16,878 nucleotides of DNA, from contig JBCDBH010000096.1 in NCBI GenBank assembly GCA_039184055.1, positions 1-16,878 of the forward strand, read 5' to 3'. Under the pieces are notes generated by a model. The model was given only the letters and a program-made list of their open reading frames with translations. It was not told where the DNA came from and made no database searches. The DNA is from JBCDBH01 sp039184055 (lineage in GTDB: Bacteria; Acidobacteriota; Thermoanaerobaculia; Multivoradales; J023). This document shows, piece after piece, positions 1 to 7,178 of this stretch (position 1 is the first letter of the stretch; each line of letters begins with the position of its first letter). Made by a program: the position numbers and the translations under genes.

Positions 1-129
1 GCCGCCGAGCTTTTTCCCGGACCAGATCGTGACTCCCAGGCGAGCTTTCTCAGCTCGATCAGCGACCTCTGCTCGGACCGCCTGCGTGACGTTCTTCGTT
101 CCTTCTATTGGGTCGACGATGCGGATTGA
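1..129 (+). CDS. C-terminal end of an unrecognised protein (partial, cut by window edge)
   Basis: An open frame runs from base 1 without a stop to TGA at 127-129, giving the last 42 residues of a protein that begins outside the window. The composition is protein-like (…LCSDRLRDVLRSFYWVDDAD) but no family is recognisable from so short a tail. The stop codon overlaps a TTGACG hexamer (126-131) that may be the -35 box of the following hipBA promoter. It could be chance coding in GC-rich DNA, so confidence is limited. Confidence 0.4.
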   Translation, partial: AAELFPGPDRDSQASFLSSISDLCSDRLRDVLRSFYWVDDAD

Positions 130-205
130 CGATCTGTTGCGAAGGGAAATAAATACTCATATATGAACGCCAGTTCGTCACGTTTCTACTAAGAGCGCAT
201 ATAAT
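126..205 (+). promoter_or_regulatory. Candidate hipBA promoter/operator region
   Basis: This AT-rich island stands out from its GC-rich surroundings. One candidate promoter is TTGACG (126-131), an 18-bp spacer and TAAATA (150-155). It is followed at its expected start point by the perfect palindrome TCATATATGA (157-166) and a GAAC-GCCA-GTTC inverted repeat (165-176). A second candidate is a perfect TATAAT at 200-205 with only a weak -35. HipB-type antitoxins typically repress their own operon by binding palindromes, so the palindromes are plausible operators. That assignment is inference. Confidence 0.45.
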
Positions 206-246
206 AACTCTTGTCTTCTGTGTTTAGAGCACAGATGGCGAGCGTC

Positions 247-552
247 ATGACTACCTACTCTCTCCGTACCCCTGACGAAGTCGCCACCGAACTGGCCCGC
301 CGTGTCCGGGAGCTTCGGCTCGCCAAGGGCTGGCGTCAGGTGACGCTTGCCGAACGATCGGGGGTGAGCTTGGGCTCATTGAGACGATTCGAGTCGACGG
401 GCAAGGTGTCGCTCGAGAATCTGCTCGCCCTGGTCTTCGCCCTCGGTCGTCTCGACGATTTCGACACGATTCTGCATCCGCCAGCCGCTTCGTCGATCGC
501 CGAGCTTGAGGCGATGGAGACGCGTGAGAAACGCGTCCGGGGCAAGATTTGA
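247..552 (+). CDS. hipB: HipB-like XRE-family antitoxin / transcriptional regulator
   Basis: The product is 101 aa with a Cro/C1-type helix-turn-helix at about residues 15-60 (LRLAKGWRQVTLAERSGVSL, then the GSLRRFE recognition-helix region). In this family the protein neutralises the HipA kinase and represses the operon. The start chosen is ATG 247, because related antitoxins begin close to an xxYxLRTPxE segment. ATG 235 (weak AGAG upstream) and TTG 211 (just after TATAAT) are alternatives in the same frame. The stop overlaps the hipA start by 4 bp (549-552, TTGA), so translation is probably coupled. The C-terminal tail is short and charged. The family call rests on the HTH plus the adjacent hipA. 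Confidence 0.85.
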   Translation: MTTYSLRTPDEVATELARRVRELRLAKGWRQVTLAERSGVSLGSLRRFESTGKVSLENLLALVFALGRLDDFDTILHPPAASSIAELEAMETREKRVRGKI

Positions 553-1781
553 ATACCCTCGAGGTTCGTCTCACATACGGACCGGACGAGGAGCGGGTGG
601 TCGGTCGGCTCGCCGAGCGTGAGCGACGGATCTATTTCGAGTACGACGAGGCGTTTCTACGCGATCCGCTGTGGCTGTCACCTTTTAAGCTCGCACCCGA
701 GCCCGGTCTGATCGAGCATCGGGACCGGGACTTTGGGCCGGTTTTCGGTCTCTTTGACGATTCATTGCCCGATGGGTGGGGGCTGTTGCTGATCGATCGG
801 TTTCTGCGACGGCGTGGCTCGGCACTGGCCGAGCTTTCCGTGCTCGATCGACTGGCGTTTCTCGGCACTCGGACGATGGGCGCGCTTACCTACCATCCAC
901 CCACCGAGCCGGTGGAACGAGACGACCGTGTGCTCGATCTTCAGGCGATGGCGCGGGCGTCGGAAGAGGTACTAGAGGGAAGCGCCGATGAGGTGTTGCC
1001 ACGACTGGTGCGCGCTGGGGGTAGCCCGGGTGGTGCACGTCCTAAAGTCCTCGTGGGTGTCGGTCCCGACGAGACGTTGCTCTCTGGTGAGACCGACCTA
1101 CCGGCCGGCTACCGACACTGGATGGCCAAATTCCGTGGTCGCGACGACCCATCCGACACCGGTCCACTCGAGCTCGCTTACGCCCACATGGCCGCCGACG
1201 CGGGCATCACCATGCCTCCCACCCGTCTCTTCACGGCCGGCGGCGATCGCTACTTCGGTGTCGAGCGCTTCGATCGTCGTGGAAATCGACGTCACCACGT
1301 CCACACCTTCGGCAACCTCATTCACGCCGACTTTCGCGTGCCGAGCGCCGACTACCATCAGCTGCTCCACGTCACCCGTGTGCTCACCCGCGACCACCGC
1401 GACGTCGTCGAGTGCTTTCGTCGCATGGTCTTCAACGTCCTCGCCCACAATCGCGACGATCACGTCAAGAACTTCGCCTTCCGGCTCGACGGAAGCGAAT
1501 GGCGACTCGCGCCCGCCTACGACCTCATCTTTTCGCGTGGTCCCTGTGGCGAGCACACCATGACCGTCGATGGAGAAGGCCGCGCTCCGGCCCGTCGTCA
1601 TCTGCTCGAGGTTGCCGCTCGAGCCGGTATCGACCGAGCTGACACGATTCTCGACGAGGTCGCCACCGCTGTTGAGCGCTGGCCGGAGCATGCCGAGGCA
1701 GTTGAGGTGAGGGAGGAGACTCAGACGGCTGTCTACAAGGCGCTAGTGGAGAACCTCGAGCGTTCTCAAACCTCGACCTGA
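549..1781 (+). CDS. hipA: HipA-family serine/threonine kinase toxin
   Basis: The product is 410 aa, close to the usual length of HipA toxins. HipA-type toxins are kinases; the E. coli prototype phosphorylates glutamyl-tRNA synthetase and induces growth arrest. Residues 1-110 form the N-terminal HipA domain (WLSPFKL, then DDSLPDGWGLLLIDR at about 70-84). A GGSPGGARPK segment at 157-166 sits where the phosphate-binding loop lies. The kinase core has NRDDHVKNF (301-309, predicted catalytic Asp303) and APAYDLIF, with metal-binding Asp325. All key residues appear present, so the enzyme looks intact. It starts with TTG overlapping the hipB stop. Its last 16 bases overlap the end of the convergent nuclease-like gene. 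The substrate cannot be read from the sequence. Confidence 0.93.
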   Translation: MNTLEVRLTYGPDEERVVGRLAERERRIYFEYDEAFLRDPLWLSPFKLAPEPGLIEHRDRDFGPVFGLFDDSLPDGWGLLLIDRFLRRRGSALAELSVLDRLAFLGTRTMGALTYHPPTEPVERDDRVLDLQAMARASEEVLEGSADEVLPRLVRAGGSPGGARPKVLVGVGPDETLLSGETDLPAGYRHWMAKFRGRDDPSDTGPLELAYAHMAADAGITMPPTRLFTAGGDRYFGVERFDRRGNRRHHVHTFGNLIHADFRVPSADYHQLLHVTRVLTRDHRDVVECFRRMVFNVLAHNRDDHVKNFAFRLDGSEWRLAPAYDLIFSRGPCGEHTMTVDGEGRAPARRHLLEVAARAGIDRADTILDEVATAVERWPEHAEAVEVREETQTAVYKALVENLERSQTST

Positions 1782-3523
1782 CGAGCCACCAACCTCTCGA
1801 AACCCAACGCAACGACAGCGAAGACCCGTAGCTTCAGATCCGATGAACGCTCGATCAGCGTGCCGGCGTAGCGACGCGCCTGGGCTTCGGCGTCGTCGAG
1901 TGCTTCGTGTACCCGAGGCAAGATGTCGACGTCGGTATTGCCGCGTAGTTGCTCACCGGTTTGCCCGAGATCGCTAAGCTTGAGGTACTTGATCTCGAAG
2001 AGCAGGTCGAATAGGCCCGTGTCGCGGCTGTCGGGGCGACGGAGCAGGAGCAGGTCGGCGTAGCCTCGGTGTAGCTCGGGCTCGGAGGCGACCTGGTAGG
2101 CGAGGTCGTTGAAGAGGAGGGTAAGCAGGATGGTTTTGACGGCCAGCTCGTTGACGAAGCGGTAGTCACGATTGCTCAGGACGGGAAAGATCTTGGTTTC
2201 GACGAAGCTCAGAAGCGGCTCGATGTCGCCATCGCGTTGCAGTCGCCGCACGGCGTCGTCGGCGGCGCTGCCGTCGATCGGCGCGGGTAGGAGAAGGTCG
2301 CGGATGCGATCGAGGTAGAGCTTGCGCGCGACGAGGTTGGGGACGCTGAGTCGAAGGGAGAGGTAGTCGGTGGTGCCTTCGAGAGTCAGCATGCCGAAGT
2401 AGTAGAGGAAGGAGACGAGCCGATCGGGACGGGTTTCGTCGCTGAGCTCGCCGAGACGGAAGCGCGAAGCGAGCTCGGGGATTTCGATCGACCGGTCGTG
2501 TTGCACGATGTCGAGAAGGGTCTGACGACCGGTGGCCAGCTCGCCGAGATGACGGAGCTTGTCTTCGTCAGTGGCGAGGTTGGCGTCGAGGAGCTGACGG
2601 GGATACGCACCATGACGCGCGAGATGGTCGAGAAAGTAGAGGCTCATGGTCGGGTTGTAGACCTGCTCGTCGGAGTCGAGCGCAAAGCGATAGCCGTTGT
2701 ACCAGGTGCGCACGACGTCGAGGGCTTCGTCGATCGACCACGTCGGCGCGATCTGGGCGGTGTGGATCCGTTGCAACAGATCCTCGATCTCGCTTTCGCG
2801 AAACCCGCACAGACTGGCCAGGGCGGGCTCGAGGTAGACGTCGCGCAACATGTTCATGCCGCTCGAGAGATCGGACATCACCACGGGTGAGACACCGGTC
2901 ACGAAGAGACGATCGAGCCCTTGGCCTTCGGTGGCGCTCTTGACCGACTTCATCAGCGCTTTGAAGGGACCGTCGGTGCGGACGAGGTCTTGGTATCCGG
3001 GTTCGTCGGCGACCACGAGCTCGTTGGCGAAATTGTCGTATTCGTCGATCAGCAGATAGAGCCGATAGGGAGTGCGGCGGATGGCGTCGAGAATCCGGCG
3101 AAAGGTGTCGGTGGCGTTGGGTTCGAGGTCGATCGCGGGTAAGTGGTCGCGATAGTTGTCGAGGAAGATTCTGAACAGCGTGTTGAGATAGCTGTTCAAG
3201 CGTTCCGAGACCGCCTCCGCCGAGCCACGCGGCTCGATTTCGGAGAAATTCCAGATGAGCACGAAGAATCGATGGGCGAGCGGGGTCGGTTCTCGACCGG
3301 CGACGAGGTTGCCGAAGAGCGCTTGGTGTTGATCCGCGGTCGCTAGGTCATAGTAGGCGGCAAGGGTTCGGAGCCATAGAGATTTGCCGAATCGACGCGG
3401 ACGCACGAAGAGCAAGGAGCGTCCGAGATCTTCGAGATCAGCGAGATGGCGGGTACGGTCGAGATAAACGTAACCTTCACGGATCAAAGCAGTGAAGTCG
3501 GCCAGACCGTAGGGAAGCTTCAT
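1766..3523 (-). CDS. AAA-ATPase-like / PD-(D/E)XK nuclease-domain protein (DUF1703 type)
   Basis: The product is 585 aa with the two-domain layout of the AAA-ATPase_like plus DUF1703 family. The N-terminal ATPase has a degenerate Walker A (RPRRFGKS, 41-48) and Walker B (LYLLIDEYDN, 155-164, with Asp160-Glu161). A YNGYRF signature lies at about 275-280. The C-terminal PD-(D/E)XK core has GYADLLLL (Asp490) and FEIKYLK (Glu510-x-Lys512), followed by a QARRYA segment. Members are widespread and often multicopy. Their function is unsettled, with suggestions of mobile-element or defence roles. The gene starts with ATG 3523 and has no clear Shine-Dalgarno. A TAACAT hexamer ends 6 nt before the start, as for other genes here. 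It is convergent with hipA (16-bp overlap) and divergent from the DUF2161 gene. Confidence 0.9.
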   Translation of the reverse strand: MKLPYGLADFTALIREGYVYLDRTRHLADLEDLGRSLLFVRPRRFGKSLWLRTLAAYYDLATADQHQALFGNLVAGREPTPLAHRFFVLIWNFSEIEPRGSAEAVSERLNSYLNTLFRIFLDNYRDHLPAIDLEPNATDTFRRILDAIRRTPYRLYLLIDEYDNFANELVVADEPGYQDLVRTDGPFKALMKSVKSATEGQGLDRLFVTGVSPVVMSDLSSGMNMLRDVYLEPALASLCGFRESEIEDLLQRIHTAQIAPTWSIDEALDVVRTWYNGYRFALDSDEQVYNPTMSLYFLDHLARHGAYPRQLLDANLATDEDKLRHLGELATGRQTLLDIVQHDRSIEIPELASRFRLGELSDETRPDRLVSFLYYFGMLTLEGTTDYLSLRLSVPNLVARKLYLDRIRDLLLPAPIDGSAADDAVRRLQRDGDIEPLLSFVETKIFPVLSNRDYRFVNELAVKTILLTLLFNDLAYQVASEPELHRGYADLLLLRRPDSRDTGLFDLLFEIKYLKLSDLGQTGEQLRGNTDVDILPRVHEALDDAEAQARRYAGTLIERSSDLKLRVFAVVALGFERLVARQVEV

Positions 3524-3596
3524 GACGTCATGTTATCGCCCGGCGGCTGTCTGAACATTGTGCCGTGCGACACGGCTCGGTAACGTTCGAGATTCC
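3524..3596. promoter_or_regulatory. Divergent promoter region with a 15-bp inverted repeat
   Basis: This gap separates two divergent nuclease-like genes. On the plus strand TTGTGC (3558-3563) and TAACGT (3581-3586) are 17 bp apart, and the inverted repeat GCCGTG-CGA-CACGGC (3562-3576) lies between them, a classic operator position. The expected start point, about 3593, leaves a leader of only a few bases before ATG 3597. On the minus strand TAACAT (3530-3535) ends 6 nt before the ATG at 3523, with the palindrome TGACGTCA (3523-3530) between and around them. The promoter elements are weak matches, so this is a prediction. Confidence 0.4.
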
Positions 3597-4310
3597 ATGG
3601 CCGAAACCGACCTCTACTTACCCGTCAAACACTTCCTCGAAGCCCAGGGCTATACCGTCAAAGGCGAGATCGGGCCGTGTGACATCACGGCGATCCGGGA
3701 CGATGATCCGAGCCTGGTGCTGGTTGAGCTGAAGGAGCGGTTGACGCTCGCGTTGGTGCTGCAGGCGGTGGATCGCTTCGCGATGTCGGACACGGTCTAT
3801 ATCGCGTTCCGGGTGGGCAAGGGGCAGAGCGCGACGTGGCGGACGCGACGACGGCAGGTGTTGGCGTTGGCGCGCCGGCTGGGGCTCGGGGTGCTTACCG
3901 TGTCGACGCGGGATGGGGTGACGGCGGTGCTCGATCCGACGCCGTATCGACCTCGGATCAACAAGCGACGACGGCGACGGTTGCTCAAGGAGTTCGCGGA
4001 GCGGGTGGGGGATCCGGAAGCCGGTGGCTCGGCGACGGGTGTGCGGCTGACGGCATATCGGCAGGCGGCGATTCGATGTGCGCGGGTGCTCGCCGAGGCG
4101 GGGGTGTTGAAGGCGAGTGTGATTCGGGATCGTGCGGGGGTGCCACGAGCCGGGGCGATGCTCCGCGCCAATCACTATGGCTGGTTCGAGCGGGTAGAGC
4201 GTGGGCATTACACGCTCTCGCCACGCGGGGAGCGTGAGCTGGCGGAGTGGAACGACTTGCTCGAGGCGTCTGGGGTCAGCATCGAATCGCCAGAGGAAAG
4301 CGACGGGTAG
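3597..4310 (+). CDS. DUF2161-family putative PD-(D/E)XK phosphodiesterase
   Basis: The product is 237 aa and closely matches the DUF2161 pattern: an ETDLYLPVKHFLEAQGY opening, then a nuclease-like core with Glu24, Asp29 (GPCD) and Glu44-x-Lys46 (VELK). A basic DPTPYRPRINKRRRRRLLKEF stretch follows, and then a GDPEAGGS motif. The C-terminal part (about 155-220, with an AYRQAAIRCARVL stretch and NHYGWFERVERGHYTL) looks like a winged-helix module. The fold suggests a nucleic-acid phosphodiesterase, but no substrate is established. ATG 3597 is preferred over the in-frame TTG 3558, because the extension would translate the inverted repeat at 3562-3576 and is not family-like. It is divergent from the AAA/nuclease gene across a 73-bp gap. 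Confidence 0.88.
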   Translation: MAETDLYLPVKHFLEAQGYTVKGEIGPCDITAIRDDDPSLVLVELKERLTLALVLQAVDRFAMSDTVYIAFRVGKGQSATWRTRRRQVLALARRLGLGVLTVSTRDGVTAVLDPTPYRPRINKRRRRRLLKEFAERVGDPEAGGSATGVRLTAYRQAAIRCARVLAEAGVLKASVIRDRAGVPRAGAMLRANHYGWFERVERGHYTLSPRGERELAEWNDLLEASGVSIESPEESDG

Positions 4311-4391
4311 AGGTTGTACTCGTTCCCTTTATCTAGCTCCGAAGACTCGTTGGTGATGGTCGACGGCTGATCCGTAGTGCGAGATTCGCTT

Positions 4392-4416
4392 GCTGGGTGC
4401 GGAAACCGCACCCAGC
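4392..4416. promoter_or_regulatory. Perfect 25-bp palindrome; candidate activator site for the downstream sigma-54 promoter
   Basis: The arms GCTGGGTGCGG and CCGCACCCAGC are perfect complements separated by AAA. The centre lies about 87 bp upstream of the start point predicted from the sigma-54 promoter at 4464-4480, within the usual range for enhancer-binding-protein sites. As RNA it would form an 11-bp stem with a 3-nt loop. No T-run follows, so a role as intrinsic terminator for the gene ending at 4310 is less likely. A second inverted repeat, GTTCTC-N8-GAGAAC, lies at 4429-4448. Confidence 0.55.
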
Positions 4417-4428
4417 CGCGTGTCTCTG

Positions 4429-4448
4429 GTTCTCACATCCAAGAGAAC
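4429..4448. repeat. Inverted repeat GTTCTC-N8-GAGAAC
   Basis: Perfect 6-bp arms flank an 8-bp spacer, centred about 52 bp before the predicted sigma-54 start point. It may be a second regulator site, next to the 25-bp palindrome. Arms this short could also occur by chance. Confidence 0.3.
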
Positions 4449-4463
4449 ACCGATGCTTTCTCG

Positions 4464-4480
4464 TTGGCACTCCTGTTGCT
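4464..4480 (+). promoter_or_regulatory. Sigma-54 (-24/-12) promoter for the DUF1566 gene
   Basis: The sequence TTGGCACTCCTGTTGCT fits the RpoN consensus TGGCAC-N5-TTGC. The invariant GG (4466-4467) and GC (4478-4479) are separated by exactly 10 bp. It is correctly oriented, in the intergenic region, and predicts transcription from about 4491, which is 44 nt before ATG 4535. It lies in a 224-bp gap together with two upstream inverted repeats. The elements are read directly; activity is inferred. Confidence 0.75.
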
Positions 4481-4493
4481 CTACGCAGGTGGT

Positions 4494-4515
4494 GGAGACG
4501 GAACCACCCGTCTCC
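4494..4515 (+). promoter_or_regulatory. 5' leader stem-loop just after the predicted transcription start
   Basis: GGAGACGG (4494-4501) pairs perfectly with CCGTCTCC (4508-4515) around a 6-nt loop. It starts about 3 nt into the predicted transcript and ends 7 nt before the AAGGAGG ribosome-binding site (4523-4529). It could stabilise the mRNA or modulate translation. The sigma-54 transcript at 11903 has a comparable leader hairpin. Confidence 0.5.
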
Positions 4516-4534
4516 GATCACCAAGGAGGCCATG

Positions 4535-5743
4535 ATGAGAATGCCATGGGTCACCCTGCTCGCGCTCGTATCGAGCGGCGTGTTGCATGCACTCACCTAT
4601 CCGATCGTCGACACCGGTCAGACGACTTGTTACGACACCCGAGAAGCGATCATCTGCCCCGGCCAAGGACATCCGTTTCACGGCCAAGACGCGAGCTTCG
4701 CGGGTCATCAGCCGAGCTATACCGATCACGCCGATGGCACGGTAACCGACAATGTCACCGGGCTGATGTGGGGAAAGAGCCCGGATGTGAACGGCGACGG
4801 CACGATCGACGCCACCGACAAACGCACCCTCGACGCGGCGCTCGCCGGCGCGGCCAGCTCGCGGTTGGCGGGATACGACGATTGGCGACTGCCTACCATC
4901 AAAGAGCTCTATTCGCTGATCCGCTTCGACGGCACCGATCCGTCGGGCGCACGTGGACGGCAGGTTCAGGTCACGCCCTTTCTCGACTACGGAGTCTTCG
5001 GCTTCGCCTACGGTGATCAAAACGCCGGTGAACGGCTGATCGACGCGCAATTCGTGTCGAGCACCCGCTATGTCGGCGATCAGGAGCTGGTCTTCGGGGT
5101 GAACTTCGCCGACGGGCGGATCAAAGGCTACGGCCTCTATCGTCGCGGTCGGGGCGAGAAGACCTTCTACGTGCTCTATGTCCGGGGCAATCCCGATTAT
5201 GGCGTGAACGACTTCGCCGACCACGGTGACGGCACGATCACCGATCGCGCCACCGGGCTCATGTGGTCACGCACCGACAGCGGGATGGCGTTCGATTGGA
5301 GCGATGCGTTGGCGTGGGTGGCGAAGATGAACGCCGCCAGCTACTTCGGTCATAGCGACTGGCGGCTGCCCAACGCCAAAGAGCTCCAGAGCCTCGTCGA
5401 TTACGACCGTAGCCCTGATTCCACCGACTCACCGGCGATCGATCCCATCTTTGGCGTCACCCAGATCGTCAACGAGCTGGGTCGGGCCGACTACCCCTTC
5501 TACTGGACCAGTACGACCCACGCCAACGTCTCGTCGAATCCCGGCAACAGCGCGGTCTACATCGCCTTCGGTCGCTCGCTCGGCAATATGCGCGGACGCT
5601 GGATCGACGTCCACGGCGCCGGCTCGCAGCGCAGCGATCCGAAGACCGGTGATCCCGACGCCTTTCCACGTGGACGTGGGCCCCAGGGTGATGCGATCCA
5701 CATCGAGAACTACGTTCGCTTGGTGCGGGACGCTGGTTCGTGA
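4535..5743 (+). CDS. Exported protein with two DUF1566 (Lcl C-terminal-like) domains
   Basis: The product is 402 aa. A short Sec-type signal peptide (about 1-19, MRMPWVTLLALVSSGVLHA) predicts export. Two DUF1566 repeats follow, at about 60-217 and 220-398. Each opens with an HxDGTxTDxxTGLMW motif and contains DWRLPxxKEL (about 116-125 and 275-284). The second has the usual FYWTSTTHA and ends in ENYVRLVRD. The first carries an EF-hand-like insert, DVNGDGTIDATD (84-95), resembling dockerin calcium loops. The family is a surface or secreted carbohydrate/ligand-binding-like fold with no defined reaction. AAGGAGG at 4523-4529 supports ATG 4535 (5-nt spacing) over the in-frame upstream region, which crosses both leader hairpins. 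ATG 4532 and 4541 are alternatives. Expression is probably sigma-54 dependent. Confidence 0.88.
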   Translation: MRMPWVTLLALVSSGVLHALTYPIVDTGQTTCYDTREAIICPGQGHPFHGQDASFAGHQPSYTDHADGTVTDNVTGLMWGKSPDVNGDGTIDATDKRTLDAALAGAASSRLAGYDDWRLPTIKELYSLIRFDGTDPSGARGRQVQVTPFLDYGVFGFAYGDQNAGERLIDAQFVSSTRYVGDQELVFGVNFADGRIKGYGLYRRGRGEKTFYVLYVRGNPDYGVNDFADHGDGTITDRATGLMWSRTDSGMAFDWSDALAWVAKMNAASYFGHSDWRLPNAKELQSLVDYDRSPDSTDSPAIDPIFGVTQIVNELGRADYPFYWTSTTHANVSSNPGNSAVYIAFGRSLGNMRGRWIDVHGAGSQRSDPKTGDPDAFPRGRGPQGDAIHIENYVRLVRDAGS

Positions 5744-5753
5744 AGGAAGCCAG

Positions 5754-7118
5754 CTAGGCCACCCACACGGTTTTGATATTGACGAACTCGCGGATCCCGT
5801 CGCGGCCGAGCTCGCGGCCGATGCCGGAGTCTTTGATGCCGCCGAAGGGGAGCCGAGGATCGGATTTGACCAGACCGTTGACGAAGACCGAGCCTGTGTC
5901 GAGACGTGGAATCAGACGCTCGATGCGGGCTCGGTCGTGTGTCCACAGCGAGGCGCCGAGGCCGTAGTCGGTGGCGTTGGCGAGCGTGACGGCGTGGTCT
6001 TCGTCGTCGAAGGTGAAGAGCGGGGCGACGGGTCCGAAGAGCTCTTCGCTGGCGATGTCGGCGTGTGGCGGCAGGTCGACGACGACGGTCGGCGGGTAGA
6101 AGAAGCCAGGGCGATCGGGCACCGCGCCACCGCATAGCGTCCGGCCGCCGGCTTGTCGCATACGTTCGACCTGGTCGTGCAGGGCGTCGCGCAGGTCTTC
6201 ACGGGCCAGCGAGCCGATCTCGGTATTCGGGTCTCGAGGGTCCCCCCAAGGCTTGGCGCGCATCCGCTCGACAAAGCGCTCACGGAAGTCGGCGAAGATC
6301 GCGGCGTCGATCAAGAAGCGTTTGGCGGCGATACAGCTTTGGCCGCTGTTGAGACAACGCGAGGCGATGGCGACGTCGACGGCTCGGTCGAGATCGGCGT
6401 CGGCGAAGACGATGAAGGGGTCGCTACCCCCGAGCTCGAGCACGAGCGGTTTGAGCGCGGCGCTGGCGATCGCGCCGACCACACGACCGGCACGAGTCGA
6501 GCCGGTGAGGGTGACGCCACGAATCGCCTGGTGGCGAATCACGTCGGCCGCCTGATCGTTGCTCAAAAAGAGGTTGTGGAGCAGACCGGGCGGTGCCCCG
6601 GCGTCACGGATGAGTTCTTCGATCGCCATCGCGCACCGAGGGGTGCCGGGGGCGTGTTTGAGCACCACCGTATTGCCCGCCGCGAAGGCGGGCGCGGCGT
6701 GGCGAAAGACCTGCCAGAGCGGGAAATTCCACGGCATGATCGCCAGGATCGGCCCGAGTGGCTCGAAGCGAACGGCGGCTTCGGAACCGTCCGACTCGGC
6801 GGGCTCGGGGCTGAGAAAACGCTCGCCGTGCTTGGCGTAGTAGCGACACACCAAAGCGCATTTCTTCGCTTCGCCTGCGCCTTGCGCCAGAGGCTTGCCC
6901 ATTTCGAGCGCCATGATTCTGGCGAGATCCTCGGCGCGGCTTTCGAGCAGCTCGGCGATCCGTTCGAGCAGTCGCGCCCGCTCGGCGTGCGACGTGGCGC
7001 GCCACGTCTCGAAGGTCGCGACGGTCGAGGTAAGCGCGTGCTCGATCTCGTCGGCCGTGGCGAAGCCGAACGACTCGATCAGCTCACCGGTCGATGGGTC
7101 TAACGTACGGTATGTCAT
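5754..7118 (-). CDS. NAD(P)-dependent aldehyde dehydrogenase, succinate-semialdehyde dehydrogenase class
   Basis: The product is 454 aa, the compact length of Sad/YneI-type enzymes, which oxidise succinate semialdehyde (and related aldehydes) to the acid in the cytosol. Catalytic features are all visible: MPWNFPLW (Asn131), VLKHAP (cofactor-binding Lys154), TGSTRAG (205-211), LELGGSDPF (general base Glu228) and NSGQSCIAAKRF (nucleophile Cys262). LFGPVAPLFTF and PFGGIKDSGIGRELG lie near the C-terminus. AAGGAAACC before ATG 7118 gives a reasonable ribosome-binding site. It is convergent with the DUF1566 gene, with 10 bp between stops. No aminotransferase lies nearby, so a GABA-pathway role is unsupported. 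The exact substrate is uncertain. Confidence 0.92.
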   Translation of the reverse strand: MTYRTLDPSTGELIESFGFATADEIEHALTSTVATFETWRATSHAERARLLERIAELLESRAEDLARIMALEMGKPLAQGAGEAKKCALVCRYYAKHGERFLSPEPAESDGSEAAVRFEPLGPILAIMPWNFPLWQVFRHAAPAFAAGNTVVLKHAPGTPRCAMAIEELIRDAGAPPGLLHNLFLSNDQAADVIRHQAIRGVTLTGSTRAGRVVGAIASAALKPLVLELGGSDPFIVFADADLDRAVDVAIASRCLNSGQSCIAAKRFLIDAAIFADFRERFVERMRAKPWGDPRDPNTEIGSLAREDLRDALHDQVERMRQAGGRTLCGGAVPDRPGFFYPPTVVVDLPPHADIASEELFGPVAPLFTFDDEDHAVTLANATDYGLGASLWTHDRARIERLIPRLDTGSVFVNGLVKSDPRLPFGGIKDSGIGRELGRDGIREFVNIKTVWVA

Positions 7119-7178
7119 GGTTTCCTTAGTTCGAGATCAGGAAAGTGACTGCGTTTCGTGCAAAAAATCTGAAAAGGC

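Noticed and set aside
988..1563. Plus-strand 191-codon frame inside hipA
   Set aside because: It is low-complexity Ser/Thr/Pro-rich sequence from a shifted frame of a well-supported gene.
4397..4534. N-terminal extension of the DUF1566 protein to 4397
   Set aside because: It would translate through the promoter and the leader hairpin, and bury the signal peptide. AAGGAGG at 4523 marks the real start.
6153..7103. Long open frame (316 codons) antisense to the aldehyde dehydrogenase
   Set aside because: It is a shadow of GC-biased third positions: no family motif, while the opposite strand encodes an enzyme with all catalytic residues.
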